A stretch of DNA of 64,000 nt from Metabacillus bambusae (GTDB lineage: Bacteria > Bacillota > Bacilli > Bacillales > Bacillaceae): assembly GCF_017497975.1 (NCBI RefSeq), contig NZ_JAGDEL010000005.1, positions 186,001 through 250,000 on the forward strand, read 5' to 3'. The translations under genes were made by a program, and so were the position numbers. Under the pieces are notes generated by a model that saw only the letters and a program-made list of their open reading frames with translations, was not told the origin of the DNA and searched no databases. Below, in pieces: positions 36,538 through 44,786 of this stretch. How positions within the stretch are numbered: the first letter of the stretch is position 1; each line of letters opens with the position of its first letter.

Positions 36538-37276
36538 CAGACTCACCTCGCGTTCTTAACATTGTTTGATTACCTGCTGCTTGCTCTTTTAATTCGTCAT
36601 CCATATTAATCGTTGTAATCGCACCTAATACAGGAAGACCTAACTGATTTTCAATATCTTGCTCTGATTTAATTGTATTATCTAAATATTCAAGTAAAAA
36701 GGCTACACCTACTCCGGCCATTAAACCTACTACTAGAGCAATTGCCATGTTTAACACTGGTTTTGGTTTAATTGGTGATGGATCTTCACCTAATTCAGCT
36801 TGTGTTAGAATACTAACATTATCTATTTTCATAATCTTTGTTATTTCGGTTTGAAATGTTGTTGCAATTGAGTTTGCAATATCAGCTGCTTTTTGTGGAT
36901 CTTCGTTTTGAACTGCAATATTTACAACCTGTGAATTTTGTTCACTTGAAACAGTAATCAATTCGTTTAGTGCTCCCGATGTCATTTCTAACTTTTCTTG
37001 TTCAATCACTTTATCCAAAATAGCAGGACTTTTAATAATTACGTTATATGTGTTAATTAACTGAAGGTTAGTTTGTACTTCACCAACGTTAAATGCTTGC
37101 TGATCACTCTTCGATTGGTTAACTAAAATCTGGGTTGACGACTGATAGATTGGTGTTAGGAATAAATAACTAACTAAACCACTTGTTGCCGTTGCAATAG
37201 CTGCAATAATAATAATGAGTGAGAGACGTTTCTTTAATGTACGAAACAGCTCTTTCAAGCTGATAGTTTCTTCCAT
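36527..37276 (-). CDS. ywqC: Tyrosine-kinase modulator / chain-length protein (YwqC/CpsC-like)
   Basis: 249 residues from the ATG at 37276 with TTGGAGG upstream. Two membrane segments (~residues 18-42, RLSLIIIIAAIATATSGL; and ~173-195, NMAIALVVGLMAGVGVAFLL) flank an extracytoplasmic Wzz-like domain. The proline-rich SPIKPKPV precedes the second segment, as in PCP2b proteins. The cytosolic tail activates the kinase encoded next. Part of the regulatory head of the operon. Confidence 0.92.
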   Translation of the reverse strand: MEETISLKELFRTLKKRLSLIIIIAAIATATSGLVSYLFLTPIYQSSTQILVNQSKSDQQAFNVGEVQTNLQLINTYNVIIKSPAILDKVIEQEKLEMTSGALNELITVSSEQNSQVVNIAVQNEDPQKAADIANSIATTFQTEITKIMKIDNVSILTQAELGEDPSPIKPKPVLNMAIALVVGLMAGVGVAFLLEYLDNTIKSEQDIENQLGLPVLGAITTINMDDELKEQAAGNQTMLRTRGESVGS

Positions 37277-37561
37277 AATAACCTCCAAGATTTATAATCT
37301 ATTAAAAATAACAACTAAACTATTATAATAAATATTTCTTTTTATATCTACAGCACAATCTACATTTTCTTACATAATTGGTGAGTTTTCAACTCGTTTT
37401 TCGCTTACTGGACTTATTCTAACATGTTTCTGTCAATAAATTTACATTTATTTTTGGGGAATTTGTACCAAATCGTTCATAATAAGTTTTCTTTCCTTAT
37501 TTCATACAGAAGGACCGATCCTAGGTTTTTGTCTTTTAGAATCAGTCCTTTTTATGGTTCT

Positions 37562-37693
37562 TTATAGTCCGTTTGCTGCTACAGTTACAAGAGCCCCGAT
37601 TAATATTGCGATAAACGGTAGTGAAAATGTAATAACCTTTTTCTTTAGTTCCCTTTTTCTTGCCATTTCTTCTGGTGTAATCCAATTAGCCAA
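37562..37693 (-). CDS. Small membrane protein before the EPS kinase genes (43 aa)
   Basis: A 43-codon frame starting TTG at 37693 behind AGGGGGA (7-8 bases). It reads (M)ANWITPEEMARKRELKKKV and then a single hydrophobic segment ITFSLPFIAILIGALVTVAA ending NGL. A basic patch precedes the segment, so the N-terminus should be cytosolic. It is the first gene on the strand that leads into ywqC, about 285 bases later. I do not recognise a named family; it could be a small regulator of the BY-kinase complex. The ribosome site makes translation likely. Confidence 0.6.
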   Translation of the reverse strand: MANWITPEEMARKRELKKKVITFSLPFIAILIGALVTVAANGL

Positions 37694-38096
37694 AAGTCGT
37701 TCCCCCTAGTTTTATCTATAATAACTATTAATTATTGTCGAGACTTACTAACTTTCGACAGACATAATTTATATCGGTTATTATACAATTTTTTTTAGTA
37801 CTTTCTAGCGAAAATAATTAGGTTGTAGGTTTTTTTTACTACATACGACATTAAAAATGTCGGATTTTATCCTATTTTTCATTATAAATTACATATTTAG
37901 ATTTTTTTGGCATTACTTTATAAGAAAAGATAGCGTTTTAAGAATAAATGAAAGATTTTTCTAATATGTTTGGTATTCAAGAAGTTAGTCACGACACTTG
38001 AACATATGATTTAGTAGTAGCTTAGCTGTTAGTTTTACTTGCTTTAGTACTTACTATTAGGATGTATCTGTATTATGCTTACTTGTAAAACAGACA
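37694..38096. other. Probable EPS promoter region
   Basis: AT-rich non-coding stretch upstream of the leftward exopolysaccharide genes. It contains two inverted repeats: CGACATT/AATGTCG (37846-37862) and TGTCG/CGACA across 37737-37760. These could be operators. No clear promoter hexamers. Confidence 0.4.
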
Positions 38097-38130
38097 ACAG
38101 GCAATATTTACAGCTATTCTCATTGCCTGT
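38097..38130 (-). terminator. Terminator after the DUF3221 lipoprotein gene
   Basis: Arms ACAGGCAAT / ATTGCCTGT with a 16-base loop, followed on the minus strand by TGTCTGTTTT; on the plus strand TTTTGT follows. Possibly bidirectional. Confidence 0.6.
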
Positions 38131-38153
38131 TTTGTCCCCTCATTTACTAGTGG

Positions 38154-38666
38154 CTAATTATCTTCAATACCATGAATTACTTTATCCCCATCGATATTTT
38201 CAAATTCTATTTTCCATGTATCTAATTCATGGTTATATTGTAGATTAGATAAGATTCTTGATTCTGTACTATTTCCTGTTAGGGATTTTTTAATGGCCGC
38301 TGCTTCTGTTAAATCCGCTCCTTGTGGTTTATGACTATCTAATTTTTCGATTTTCTTTGCTTCAGCTTGCCCTGGGTATGACTCCAATAATACGTCAAAT
38401 GATACTTTGACCTTTTCTCCTATTTCAATTGAGTCTGGTACGTTTGAAAACCAGACGGCGTCTGTGTACTCATTAGGAGTTGGGTTTACGACTAAAATTT
38501 GCTTTGGTTGCCTTTGTATGACATAGCCTTCCATTTTCATTCCGTTTTCAGTTGCAGGATCTTCTTGGGTGGTGTTAGTTGTTCCTGTAGAGGATGAGGG
38601 GGGATTGGTACCACAACCAATGAGTATGCTTGGTAGTATTAAGAATAGGACTAGTATCTTTTTCAT
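38154..38666 (-). CDS. DUF3221 lipoprotein
   Basis: 170 residues from the ATG at 38666, preceded by AAAGGAGG; an in-frame start 171 bases upstream would give a meaningless leader. Signal MKKILVLFLILPSILIGCG has a lipobox (LIGC, Cys18) and then a Ser/Thr-rich linker. The DUF3221 part reads EGYVIQRQPKQILVV...DAVWFSNVPDSIEIGEKVKVSFD and ESYPGQAEAKKIE, like many small Bacillus lipoproteins with an OB-like fold. Exported, membrane-anchored, function unknown. Monocistronic, with a terminator just after it. Confidence 0.8.
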   Translation of the reverse strand: MKKILVLFLILPSILIGCGTNPPSSSTGTTNTTQEDPATENGMKMEGYVIQRQPKQILVVNPTPNEYTDAVWFSNVPDSIEIGEKVKVSFDVLLESYPGQAEAKKIEKLDSHKPQGADLTEAAAIKKSLTGNSTESRILSNLQYNHELDTWKIEFENIDGDKVIHGIEDN

Positions 38667-38873
38667 CAGCAATACCTCCTTTATTTGATAGTCGATTGAA
38701 TGATGGAATTTGTTACATAAAGGTAGGATTTTGAGGTCATAATATTGGAATAAAATTATGTACTTTTTCATGAACAGCTTCCTTTTGAAAGCGAATGAAT
38801 TTATGGTTAAAAAATCTGCGAATGGTTTCATAACCATCAGGTAAATTCCCTAGTAAAGAGTTCTATAGTAAAA

Positions 38874-38905
38874 AAGACACCTTAACTAAACAGTATAGGT
38901 GTCTT
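38874..38905 (-). terminator. Terminator after the 70-aa hypothetical gene
   Basis: Arms AAGACACCT / AGGTGTCTT with a 14-base loop and TTTTTT on the minus strand. Confidence 0.75.
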
Positions 38906-38912
38906 CTTGCAA

Positions 38913-39125
38913 TTACTTTAGGTATATATTTAAACTCATTCCATTAACATAACTTTTCCAGACCTTTTTATCTATTTTCTTTGGTTCTTTAAATTCGTCA
39001 ATAAAAATGAGATCTGATCCTAAGACTGCTGTTAATTCTGCTTGATTTATGATTTTCTTTACCGTATGTTCATCATGATAAAAAATGACCATTACTCTAC
39101 CTGAGTGTCCTCCAGTTGTTCCCAT
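38913..39125 (-). CDS. Hypothetical protein, 70 aa
   Basis: ATG at 39125 with AGGAGGC 9 bases upstream and a good terminator downstream, so this is likely a real one-gene unit. The product MGTTGGHSGRVMVIFYHDEHTVKKIINQ... has a short beta strand (RVMVIFY), a helical middle and GSDLIFIDEF, suggesting a small alpha/beta domain. No signal peptide or known motif. Not recognised. Confidence 0.6.
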   Translation of the reverse strand: MGTTGGHSGRVMVIFYHDEHTVKKIINQAELTAVLGSDLIFIDEFKEPKKIDKKVWKSYVNGMSLNIYLK

Positions 39126-39312
39126 CTTTTGTGCCTCCTCTTTTCAACTATTTATTAGCTTTTGCTACATGGTTCTTATTTATGACAAAGAGTTTTATTG
39201 ACTAATAACTGAAGACACCGGAGCAATCAAAACACTTTATATTTTTCAATTTTTACCGATAAAAAGAGAAGAGTATTCTTTTAATTATGATTGAAATGGA
39301 GAACTTCTCTAT

Positions 39313-40134
39313 ATGTATAACAAAATTGATTCAATAGATCGTCTCATTCAGACAATACCTATCCTAAAGGCTGCTGTTCCAGCAGATTTATCAATCGCCA
39401 TCTGTGATCTGGAGAAATTCATCGCTTATTTTCCTGGAGAGAGTATCAATTTAAATATAAAGGTTGGGCAAAAAATTAATCCTGACGAGCCACTTTCCAT
39501 TGCGATAAAGCAAAATAAAAGGCTGCAGGCTGAAGTTCCTGTTGAGTTCTATGGATTTGAATTTACCGGTACAGCTCTTCCTTTACATGATCAAAACAGT
39601 AAGGTTATTGGTGGAATAGCTATTCAGATCCGCAGACAAAGTGAACTTAGATCAATTGCTGTGGAGATGCTAGAGTCATTAACACAAGCTAATGAACAAA
39701 TTAGTACTGTCGCAAATGGTTCTAATTTATTAGCTGATCTTACGCAAGAACTCCTTGTTAAGTCCCATCAAGCTGGAGAAAATGTCAGGGAAACAGATAA
39801 AGTGATATCAATGATCAAAAACGTCGCAAACCAAACAAACATCCTTGGATTAAATGCAGCAATTGAAGCGGCACGTGCTGGTGAACACGGAAGAGGCTTT
39901 GCCGTTGTAGCAAATGAGGTTCGCAAGTTTTCAAAAGAAACGGTCAATTCTACACAAAAAATAAGTGACATAACCGCTCAAATCCAAAAGGTTACAAATC
40001 AAATGGGAACTTCCATTGAGCAAATTGCTTCTATTGGTATCGAACAAGCAGCCTCCATGCAACAAACATACTCATTTATTAAAGAAATTGAAATCCTATC
40101 AAAACGGCTTAGTGAATATGCAAATAAATTGTAA
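39313..40134 (+). CDS. yfmS: Soluble methyl-accepting chemotaxis-like protein (YfmS-like)
   Basis: 273 residues without membrane segments. Residues ~20-115 form a small sensor domain ([35 protein letters not shown]). Residues ~140-273 are a short MCP signalling hairpin with the tip [32 protein letters not shown], which contacts CheA/CheW. B. subtilis YfmS has the same length and layout. It probably senses a cytosolic signal and feeds the chemotaxis array. Monocistronic, with its own terminator. Confidence 0.82.
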   Translation: MYNKIDSIDRLIQTIPILKAAVPADLSIAICDLEKFIAYFPGESINLNIKVGQKINPDEPLSIAIKQNKRLQAEVPVEFYGFEFTGTALPLHDQNSKVIGGIAIQIRRQSELRSIAVEMLESLTQANEQISTVANGSNLLADLTQELLVKSHQAGENVRETDKVISMIKNVANQTNILGLNAAIEAARAGEHGRGFAVVANEVRKFSKETVNSTQKISDITAQIQKVTNQMGTSIEQIASIGIEQAASMQQTYSFIKEIEILSKRLSEYANKL

Positions 40135-40214
40135 TTTGTGAATGATCGGATAGATGATGAGTGGCAACTAGTGGGGACTTTCTACTAGTTAAAAATGGGA
40201 TAAATCTTATAAAT

Positions 40215-40252
40215 ACCAGTTCCTTTTATTTCTTAACAATAATAGGACTGGT
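40215..40252 (+). terminator. Terminator after yfmS
   Basis: Arms ACCAGTTCCT / AGGACTGGT (one mismatch) with a 19-base loop, followed by TTTTTATT. Confidence 0.65.
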
Positions 40253-40318
40253 TTTTATTAATTAGCACTTCAATTGTTTATAGTCATAATTAATCATTTT
40301 TTGAAAAGGTTATTTATT

Positions 40319-40335
40319 TTGAAAGCGTTTTCAAT
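40319..40335 (+). promoter_or_regulatory. cre (CcpA) site candidate
   Basis: TTGAAAGCGTTTTCAAT matches the cre consensus (TGNAANCGNWNNCA) and is a near-perfect palindrome. It lies ~58 bases before the microprotein gene at 40393, suggesting carbon catabolite control of it. Confidence 0.65.
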
Positions 40336-40392
40336 TATAATAAGGACAAGCATACATAAGAAATTACTTTAACTCATGGAGGAGTGTTGATC

Positions 40393-40494
40393 ATGGAACA
40401 ACAAGGAAATGTTTTTAACGGGATAATGTGGGGGATGTTGCTTAGTATTCCATTGTGGTTGTCATTCTTTCTTTTGTTAAAAAGTTTGTTATAA
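40393..40494 (+). CDS. Membrane microprotein, 33 aa
   Basis: ATG at 40393 preceded by GGAGGAG (8 bases). MEQQGNVFNGIMWGMLLSIP then LWLSFFLLLKSLL: one hydrophobic segment from about residue 11 to the end. It has a cre-like site upstream and a strong terminator downstream, so it is an independent transcription unit. No recognised family; may be a regulator of a membrane protein under CcpA control. Confidence 0.6.
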   Translation: MEQQGNVFNGIMWGMLLSIPLWLSFFLLLKSLL

Positions 40495-40629
40495 ATAAGT
40501 TGAAAGAGTTACTAATATGCTATTGGTTATCAAGTTATCATACATTTATTTAATCCATTTCTTTACTTGATTAATAACAGGTATAGGGATGGATTATTTA
40601 TTATCTAAAGGCATTGTAATCGTACTTTT

Positions 40630-40687
40630 GCCACTCCTTTATGTACCCTTTGTTAGGAGGGATTCATCTTTAGGAGTGGCTTTTTTT
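40630..40687 (+). terminator. Terminator after the 33-aa gene
   Basis: Arms GCCACTCCT / AGGAGTGGC with a 33-base loop and TTTTTTT on the plus strand. Confidence 0.7.
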
Positions 40688-40695
40688 ATAATGAA

Positions 40696-41592
40696 TTATT
40701 TATTAGGTAATAGCCCAGCACCAATTAAACCCGCCTTTTGATCTAATAAAGCTGGCTTTAAAATAAAGGATTCTCTTAAGCTCGGATACAAATATTGCTT
40801 TGTTTTTTCAATTAGTGGTTTTAGGATAAGATCTTTGGATTTCATTACACCACCACCGATTACGATTACTTCTGGGTTTACTGTGTGAACAATGTTTGCC
40901 AGTCCAATTGCAAGGTAATTGATGGCTTCGTCTAGAATCTCTTGCGCAGCTTTGTCACCTTGTTCTGCAAGTTGGAACACTCCTTGAGCGCCAGTAGTAA
41001 TGCCTAGGCGTTCTTGTCCGATCCGACCGATGGCTGTGCCGCTTGCTAGACCTTCTAACGCGCCTTTATTTAGGCCTGGTCCTTGGTAAGCATTCGGATC
41101 TGGATTGACAATCATGTTGCCAATTTCCCCGCAATTTCCTTGGGCACCTGAGACAAGCTGGCCATTGTTAACGTATCCTCCACCAACTCCTGTGCTAACA
41201 GTTACAAAAAACACGCTGCTAGCTCCCTTTCCTGCACCAAGTGTTGCTTCCGCAAGAGCTGCTGCGTTTGCGTCGTTTTCTAACTTTACTGGTAAACCTA
41301 TTTTCTCTTCTAGCATTTTTACTAGTGGAATGTTTACCCAGCCTGGTAGGTTAGGTGGCTCGATGATGACGCCTTCGTATGCGTTCAGCGGGCCTGGGGA
41401 GCCAATGCCTACTGCTTTGATTTCGTATTGTGCCTTAAGTTTATCAATGACTTCTGCCATGTTATTTACTGCATATTCAGGGCCCTTTTCTGCTTCTGTC
41501 GGGCGGCTGTGCTCTTCAATAATTTCTCCTTGTTCATTGAAGAGGCCGATGCGCAGGTTTGTGCCGCCTAGGTCGATTCCGATAGTGTACAT
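40696..41592 (-). CDS. ROK-family sugar kinase without the usual zinc motif
   Basis: 298 residues, ATG at 41592 after AGGAGG. IGIDLGGTNLRIGLF is the phosphate-1 ATP loop, ENDANAAALAEA the sugar-binding region with catalytic Asp, and STGVGGGYVNNG the phosphate-2 loop. ROK sugar kinases normally have GHxxx...CxCGxxGCxE; here it is GEIGNMIVNPDPNAYQGPG with no cysteines except NCGE just before, so the zinc site is missing. It likely phosphorylates glucose, mannose or similar brought in by the nearby ABC transporter. A cre-like site lies upstream. Confidence 0.82.
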   Translation of the reverse strand: MYTIGIDLGGTNLRIGLFNEQGEIIEEHSRPTEAEKGPEYAVNNMAEVIDKLKAQYEIKAVGIGSPGPLNAYEGVIIEPPNLPGWVNIPLVKMLEEKIGLPVKLENDANAAALAEATLGAGKGASSVFFVTVSTGVGGGYVNNGQLVSGAQGNCGEIGNMIVNPDPNAYQGPGLNKGALEGLASGTAIGRIGQERLGITTGAQGVFQLAEQGDKAAQEILDEAINYLAIGLANIVHTVNPEVIVIGGGVMKSKDLILKPLIEKTKQYLYPSLRESFILKPALLDQKAGLIGAGLLPNK

Positions 41593-41691
41593 AATCTTTG
41601 TTCCTCCTATGACTTATACGTCTTTCTTCGTTTAACTTTATCTATCTGTTCAATTAAATATCTATCATTTAGTTTATCAGGAAAGAGAAAT

Positions 41692-41705
41692 AATGAAAGC
41701 GTTTT
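41692..41705 (-). promoter_or_regulatory. cre-like site before the ROK kinase
   Basis: TGAAAGCGTTTTTC fits most of the cre consensus, with a mismatch in the last half-site. About 100 bases upstream of the kinase start. Confidence 0.45.
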
Positions 41706-41800
41706 TCGAAGAGAACTGAATTTTTTTAGGTTAGTAGATTCTAGCTGTTTTTCACATAGTGGTATTGATAATTTATCTCTATTTTTCATGCAACGAAAAA

Positions 41801-41825
41801 TAGATCCCAACCTTTGGGGGATCTA
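41801..41825 (-). terminator. Terminator-like hairpin, leftward
   Basis: Arms TAGATCCC / GGGATCTA with a 9-base loop, followed by TTTTTCG on the minus strand. It would end the 36-aa zinc-ribbon gene unit to its right. Confidence 0.6.
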
Positions 41826-41960
41826 CTATTTGTGAATATATTTATTTAAGCTTCCTTTGTTAGTAAAACCGCAAACCAGTACTATAGATAATAGACATGA
41901 GAGACTGGAAAAAATGACGAGACTAAAAGAAAGGAGAAAATAAAAGGAGATAAAGAAGGA

Positions 41961-42071
41961 TTATACTACATCTCTCCTCCTTATCTTCTTGCCACACCTT
42001 ACACACTTATCTGTGTAGTAACTATATTTATGAGTCTTTAAAATGAAACAAATTAGACGTTTGATCTTCAT
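41961..42071 (-). CDS. Zinc-ribbon-like microprotein, 36 aa
   Basis: ATG at 42071 preceded by AGAGGAGGG at good distance. The product is MKIKRLICFILKTHKYSYY followed by CVRCGKKI and a basic tail RRRDVV. The C-x-x-C-G-K pattern after a short aromatic strand resembles DUF1660-like small phage and Bacillus proteins, which look like half of a zinc ribbon. It may bind metal by dimerising. Followed by a leftward terminator. Function unknown. Confidence 0.55.
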   Translation of the reverse strand: MKIKRLICFILKTHKYSYYTDKCVRCGKKIRRRDVV

Positions 42072-42231
42072 CGAATCCCTCCTCTAACTATACATAATAC
42101 GTTCAATTTTTTATTTAATTATCCTTTTAATTTACAAATGTTTTACAATAACACGATTCGACAAAAGGTTTGTGCTTTGTGGGTGATTATTACTATGTCA
42201 TATAAATGTCATATGGAAGAGGGGATTTGTG

Positions 42232-42244
42232 GGGGACTGTCCCC
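42232..42244. repeat. REP-like palindrome GGGGACWGTCCCC (copy 1)
   Basis: GGGGACTGTCCCC, isolated copy in an intergenic region, at the left end of the cluster that extends to 53.8 kb. Confidence 0.75.
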
Positions 42245-42300
42245 AAGAAAGGAGGCTAAGTTTGATGCCATAAAACAAGACTTGTTTTTTTCATAAAAAA

Positions 42301-42339
42301 GAAGTAGCAACCTACTATTTTATGTAAGGAGACTACTTC
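42301..42339 (-). terminator. Terminator after the coiled-coil gene
   Basis: Arms GAAGTAG / CTACTTC (extended by flanking A/T pairs) around a 25-base loop with TTTTTT on the minus strand. Confidence 0.6.
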
Positions 42340-42430
42340 TTATAATGGAATTTTCAGGTTGAGGAGTTATACTAAATGTTTTTTCTCTGAAACTGAAGCT
42401 TTTAGAGGTATTTTGTGGATTATGATCCGT

Positions 42431-42739
42431 TCACAGCTCAAATTGCTTCTTTACTTTTGCAATTTCTCTTTCATTACGAACAGTCTTTTCCCATGTGAAC
42501 TCGTGATCTGCTTCAAGTGATTCAAATCTACTTATGATTTCCTTATGACGTTGCTCATTTTCTATTCGCATTGACTTTTGTTCCTCTTTCAATGCGTTTA
42601 ATTCAAATCGAGTCGCTGTTTGCTCTTCCTTCATTAAAGTCTGTTCTTCCTTCATTGATGTTTGTTCTTCCCGCATGCTTCCTACCATTTTTATAAGCGA
42701 GGTCAACATTTCTTCGATCCTATTTAATCTTTCTTCCAT
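42431..42739 (-). CDS. Coiled-coil protein, 102 aa
   Basis: Starts MEERLNRIEEMLTSLIKMVGSM behind a GGAGGTG-type site. Almost the whole length is a heptad coiled coil with repeated E-E-Q-T-x-M-K units (MREEQTSMKEEQTLMKEEQT). It resembles the 116-residue coiled-coil gene at 59073. Such small Bacillus proteins have no known function; the repeat could have expanded by slippage. Cytosolic, probably oligomeric. Confidence 0.6.
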   Translation of the reverse strand: MEERLNRIEEMLTSLIKMVGSMREEQTSMKEEQTLMKEEQTATRFELNALKEEQKSMRIENEQRHKEIISRFESLEADHEFTWEKTVRNEREIAKVKKQFEL

Positions 42740-42849
42740 CTTTTCTTCACCTCCTTCTACATCATTTTACAACTTATTGTTGTTTATGGCTAATAGTTAA
42801 AAATGAATTTTCAGAGATGATACTGTACTTATTATTATGGATCGAAAAA

Positions 42850-42875
42850 GACCCTTACATTTATTTTGTAAGGAT
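42850..42875 (-). terminator. Terminator of the sugar ABC transporter operon
   Basis: Arms CCTTACA / TGTAAGG, extended by GA and TC, with a 7-base loop and GTCTTTTTC on the minus strand, 15 bases past the permease stop. Confidence 0.7.
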
Positions 42876-42889
42876 CTGTCAATTTGTTT

Positions 42890-43711
42890 TTACCCTTTTA
42901 CAGAACCAGCTAGCAATCCTTTTACAAAGTATTTTCCTAGTAGGATATAAACTAACAAAGTGGGCAACGCGGCTAATAATGCCCCAGCCATTTGCACGTT
43001 CCAGTGGACAATCTGACTTCCAGAAAGGTTTTGTAAGGCAACCATGATCGGCTGTTGGTCAGAGGTTGTAATGGTTACGGCGAAAAGGAATTCATTCCAT
43101 ATATTCGTAAATTGCCAAATTGCAACAACAACAAAGCTCGTAATCGAAAGTGGAATCATGATGTGACGAAAGATTCCGATGAATCCTGCTCCATCAATTT
43201 GGGCTGATTCGATCATTTCATCTGGGATGTTCGCGTAGAAGTTACGGAACATCAGTGTTGTGATTGGTAAGCCGTAGACGACGTGAACGAAAACTAATCC
43301 AGGGATTGTGTTGTAGAGACCGATTTCACGCAAGAATTGGATTAATGGGATTAGGATGCTTTGGTATGGGATGAACATACCGAATAAAATGACCGTGAAT
43401 AAGACGTCTGCGCCTTTAAATTTCCATTTTGCAAGGACATACCCGTTCATTGCGCCTAGTAATGCTGACAGCAAAGTCGCTGGGATGACGAGATAAAATG
43501 AGTTGATTAAGTTTGGCGATAGCTTTGTGAATGCTTCTGAATAACCACTGAAGTCCAGCGTGGTTGGGAGCTGCCACATCGTTGCTAGGGTTACTTCGTC
43601 AAACGACTTTAGGCTTGTGATGATCATGACGTAGACAGGCATGAGAAAGAAGAGACTCATGGCGATTAAAATTAGGTAGATGATTGGTTTGCTCATTCGT
43701 TGAAGAACCAT
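42890..43711 (-). CDS. Carbohydrate ABC transporter permease (MalG/LacG-like)
   Basis: 273 residues with six hydrophobic segments. The EAA loop reads [21 protein letters not shown], which docks on the ATPase. C-terminal [16 protein letters not shown] is typical of CUT1 permeases. GGAGG overlaps the end of the preceding permease gene. No ATPase gene is present, as in many Bacilli where a shared MsmK/MsmX ATPase serves several CUT1 systems. Confidence 0.9.
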   Translation of the reverse strand: MVLQRMSKPIIYLILIAMSLFFLMPVYVMIITSLKSFDEVTLATMWQLPTTLDFSGYSEAFTKLSPNLINSFYLVIPATLLSALLGAMNGYVLAKWKFKGADVLFTVILFGMFIPYQSILIPLIQFLREIGLYNTIPGLVFVHVVYGLPITTLMFRNFYANIPDEMIESAQIDGAGFIGIFRHIMIPLSITSFVVVAIWQFTNIWNEFLFAVTITTSDQQPIMVALQNLSGSQIVHWNVQMAGALLAALPTLLVYILLGKYFVKGLLAGSVKG

Positions 43712-43712
43712 T

Positions 43713-44678
43713 TTATGCCTCCGCCTTTCTGCTGTTGATTAAGTATGGCACGATGAAAATTGCCACGGATACGAGCATGATAATCGCAATGGCTGCTCCG
43801 TTTGCGTAGTAGTTGCCACGGAAGGTTGTTTCGAACATGTAGACACCTGGGACGTCTGTTACAAAATTTGCTCCAGGACCTGTCATCGCATAGATTAGGT
43901 CAAATATTTTCAAGGAAATATGTGCCATGATGATGATGACACTTACTGTAATAGGTTGTAATAATGGTAGAATGATTTTTCGATAGATTAGGAATTCTGA
44001 TGCCCCATCCATACGTGCCGCTTCCCTTACTTCGTCAGGAATTCCGCGTAGGCCTGCTAAATACATTGCAAGGGAGAAGCCTGTCATTTGCCATACCGCT
44101 GCAATCACAACCGCGATCAGCGCTGCCGGGATTCCGAACTCTATTTTTCCCCACTGAAAGCCTGCTAGGATGTTTGTGTCAGTGTACCATTTCGGGCTTA
44201 AGCCGATTTTGTTTAAAAATAAGTTCACACCTGTTGATGGGTTTAAAAGCCATTGCCAGACAACACCTGTTACGACGAATGATAATGCCATTGGGAAGAA
44301 GAACAGGTTTCGGAAGATTGGTTCGGCTTTGATTTTTTGATCTAATAGAACGGCTAAACCCATGCCGCTTATAATAACAAGACCGATGAATAGGACTGTG
44401 AAAAAGATCGTGTTCCGTAAATCGGCTTGGAAACGGAAATCTTGGAATAAATAGATGTAGTTTTTTAAGCCTACGAATGAAAAATCAGGAACGAGTGAGT
44501 TCCAATTACTAAATGATACATAACCAGTCCATCCGATAAAGCCGTATACAAAGATCAGGATAAGTAAAAATGATGGCAAGATAAATGCGATGGCCATAAG
44601 ATGATCACTTGATAGCTTCTTCTTTTTAGGTAGGGATGCAACCGTTTTTTGTTGTGGATATGGTTTGACTGTTTGCAT
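43713..44678 (-). CDS. Carbohydrate ABC transporter permease (MalF-like)
   Basis: 321 residues from the ATG at 44678 (AAAGGAGGAG upstream); an in-frame ATG 42 bases earlier lies before this site and encodes a proline-rich leader, so it is rejected. Six membrane segments with the EAA motif [23 protein letters not shown]-terminal [13 protein letters not shown] is cytosolic. Partner of the MalG-like gene two bases downstream. A pair of palindromic repeats separates it from the binding-protein gene. Confidence 0.9.
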   Translation of the reverse strand: MQTVKPYPQQKTVASLPKKKKLSSDHLMAIAFILPSFLLILIFVYGFIGWTGYVSFSNWNSLVPDFSFVGLKNYIYLFQDFRFQADLRNTIFFTVLFIGLVIISGMGLAVLLDQKIKAEPIFRNLFFFPMALSFVVTGVVWQWLLNPSTGVNLFLNKIGLSPKWYTDTNILAGFQWGKIEFGIPAALIAVVIAAVWQMTGFSLAMYLAGLRGIPDEVREAARMDGASEFLIYRKIILPLLQPITVSVIIIMAHISLKIFDLIYAMTGPGANFVTDVPGVYMFETTFRGNYYANGAAIAIIMLVSVAIFIVPYLINSRKAEA

Positions 44679-44727
44679 TGGTTCTCCTCCTTTGTGAGGC
44701 GGTGGTTTGGGTGGAGACATTGGTTTT

Positions 44728-44764
44728 GGGGACAGTCCCCTTACGTAATTTGGGGACTGTCCCC
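44728..44764. repeat. Inverted REP-like pair (copies 2 and 3)
   Basis: GGGGACAGTCCCC (44728-44740) and GGGGACTGTCCCC (44752-44764), an inverted pair with an 11-base linker, inside the operon between binding protein and permease genes. It can fold as one large hairpin or two small ones. Confidence 0.8.
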
Positions 44765-44786
44765 AAATTACTAATCACTCAAATCA

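Noticed and set aside
41607-41810. 67-codon minus-strand frame before the ROK kinase
   Set aside because: It spans the kinase promoter region and a cre-like site, has no convincing ribosome site and an unconvincing composition.
44679-44720. Fourteen extra N-terminal residues on the MalF-like permease
   Set aside because: The stretch is proline-rich, lies before the strong AAAGGAGGAG site and is not typical of the family.
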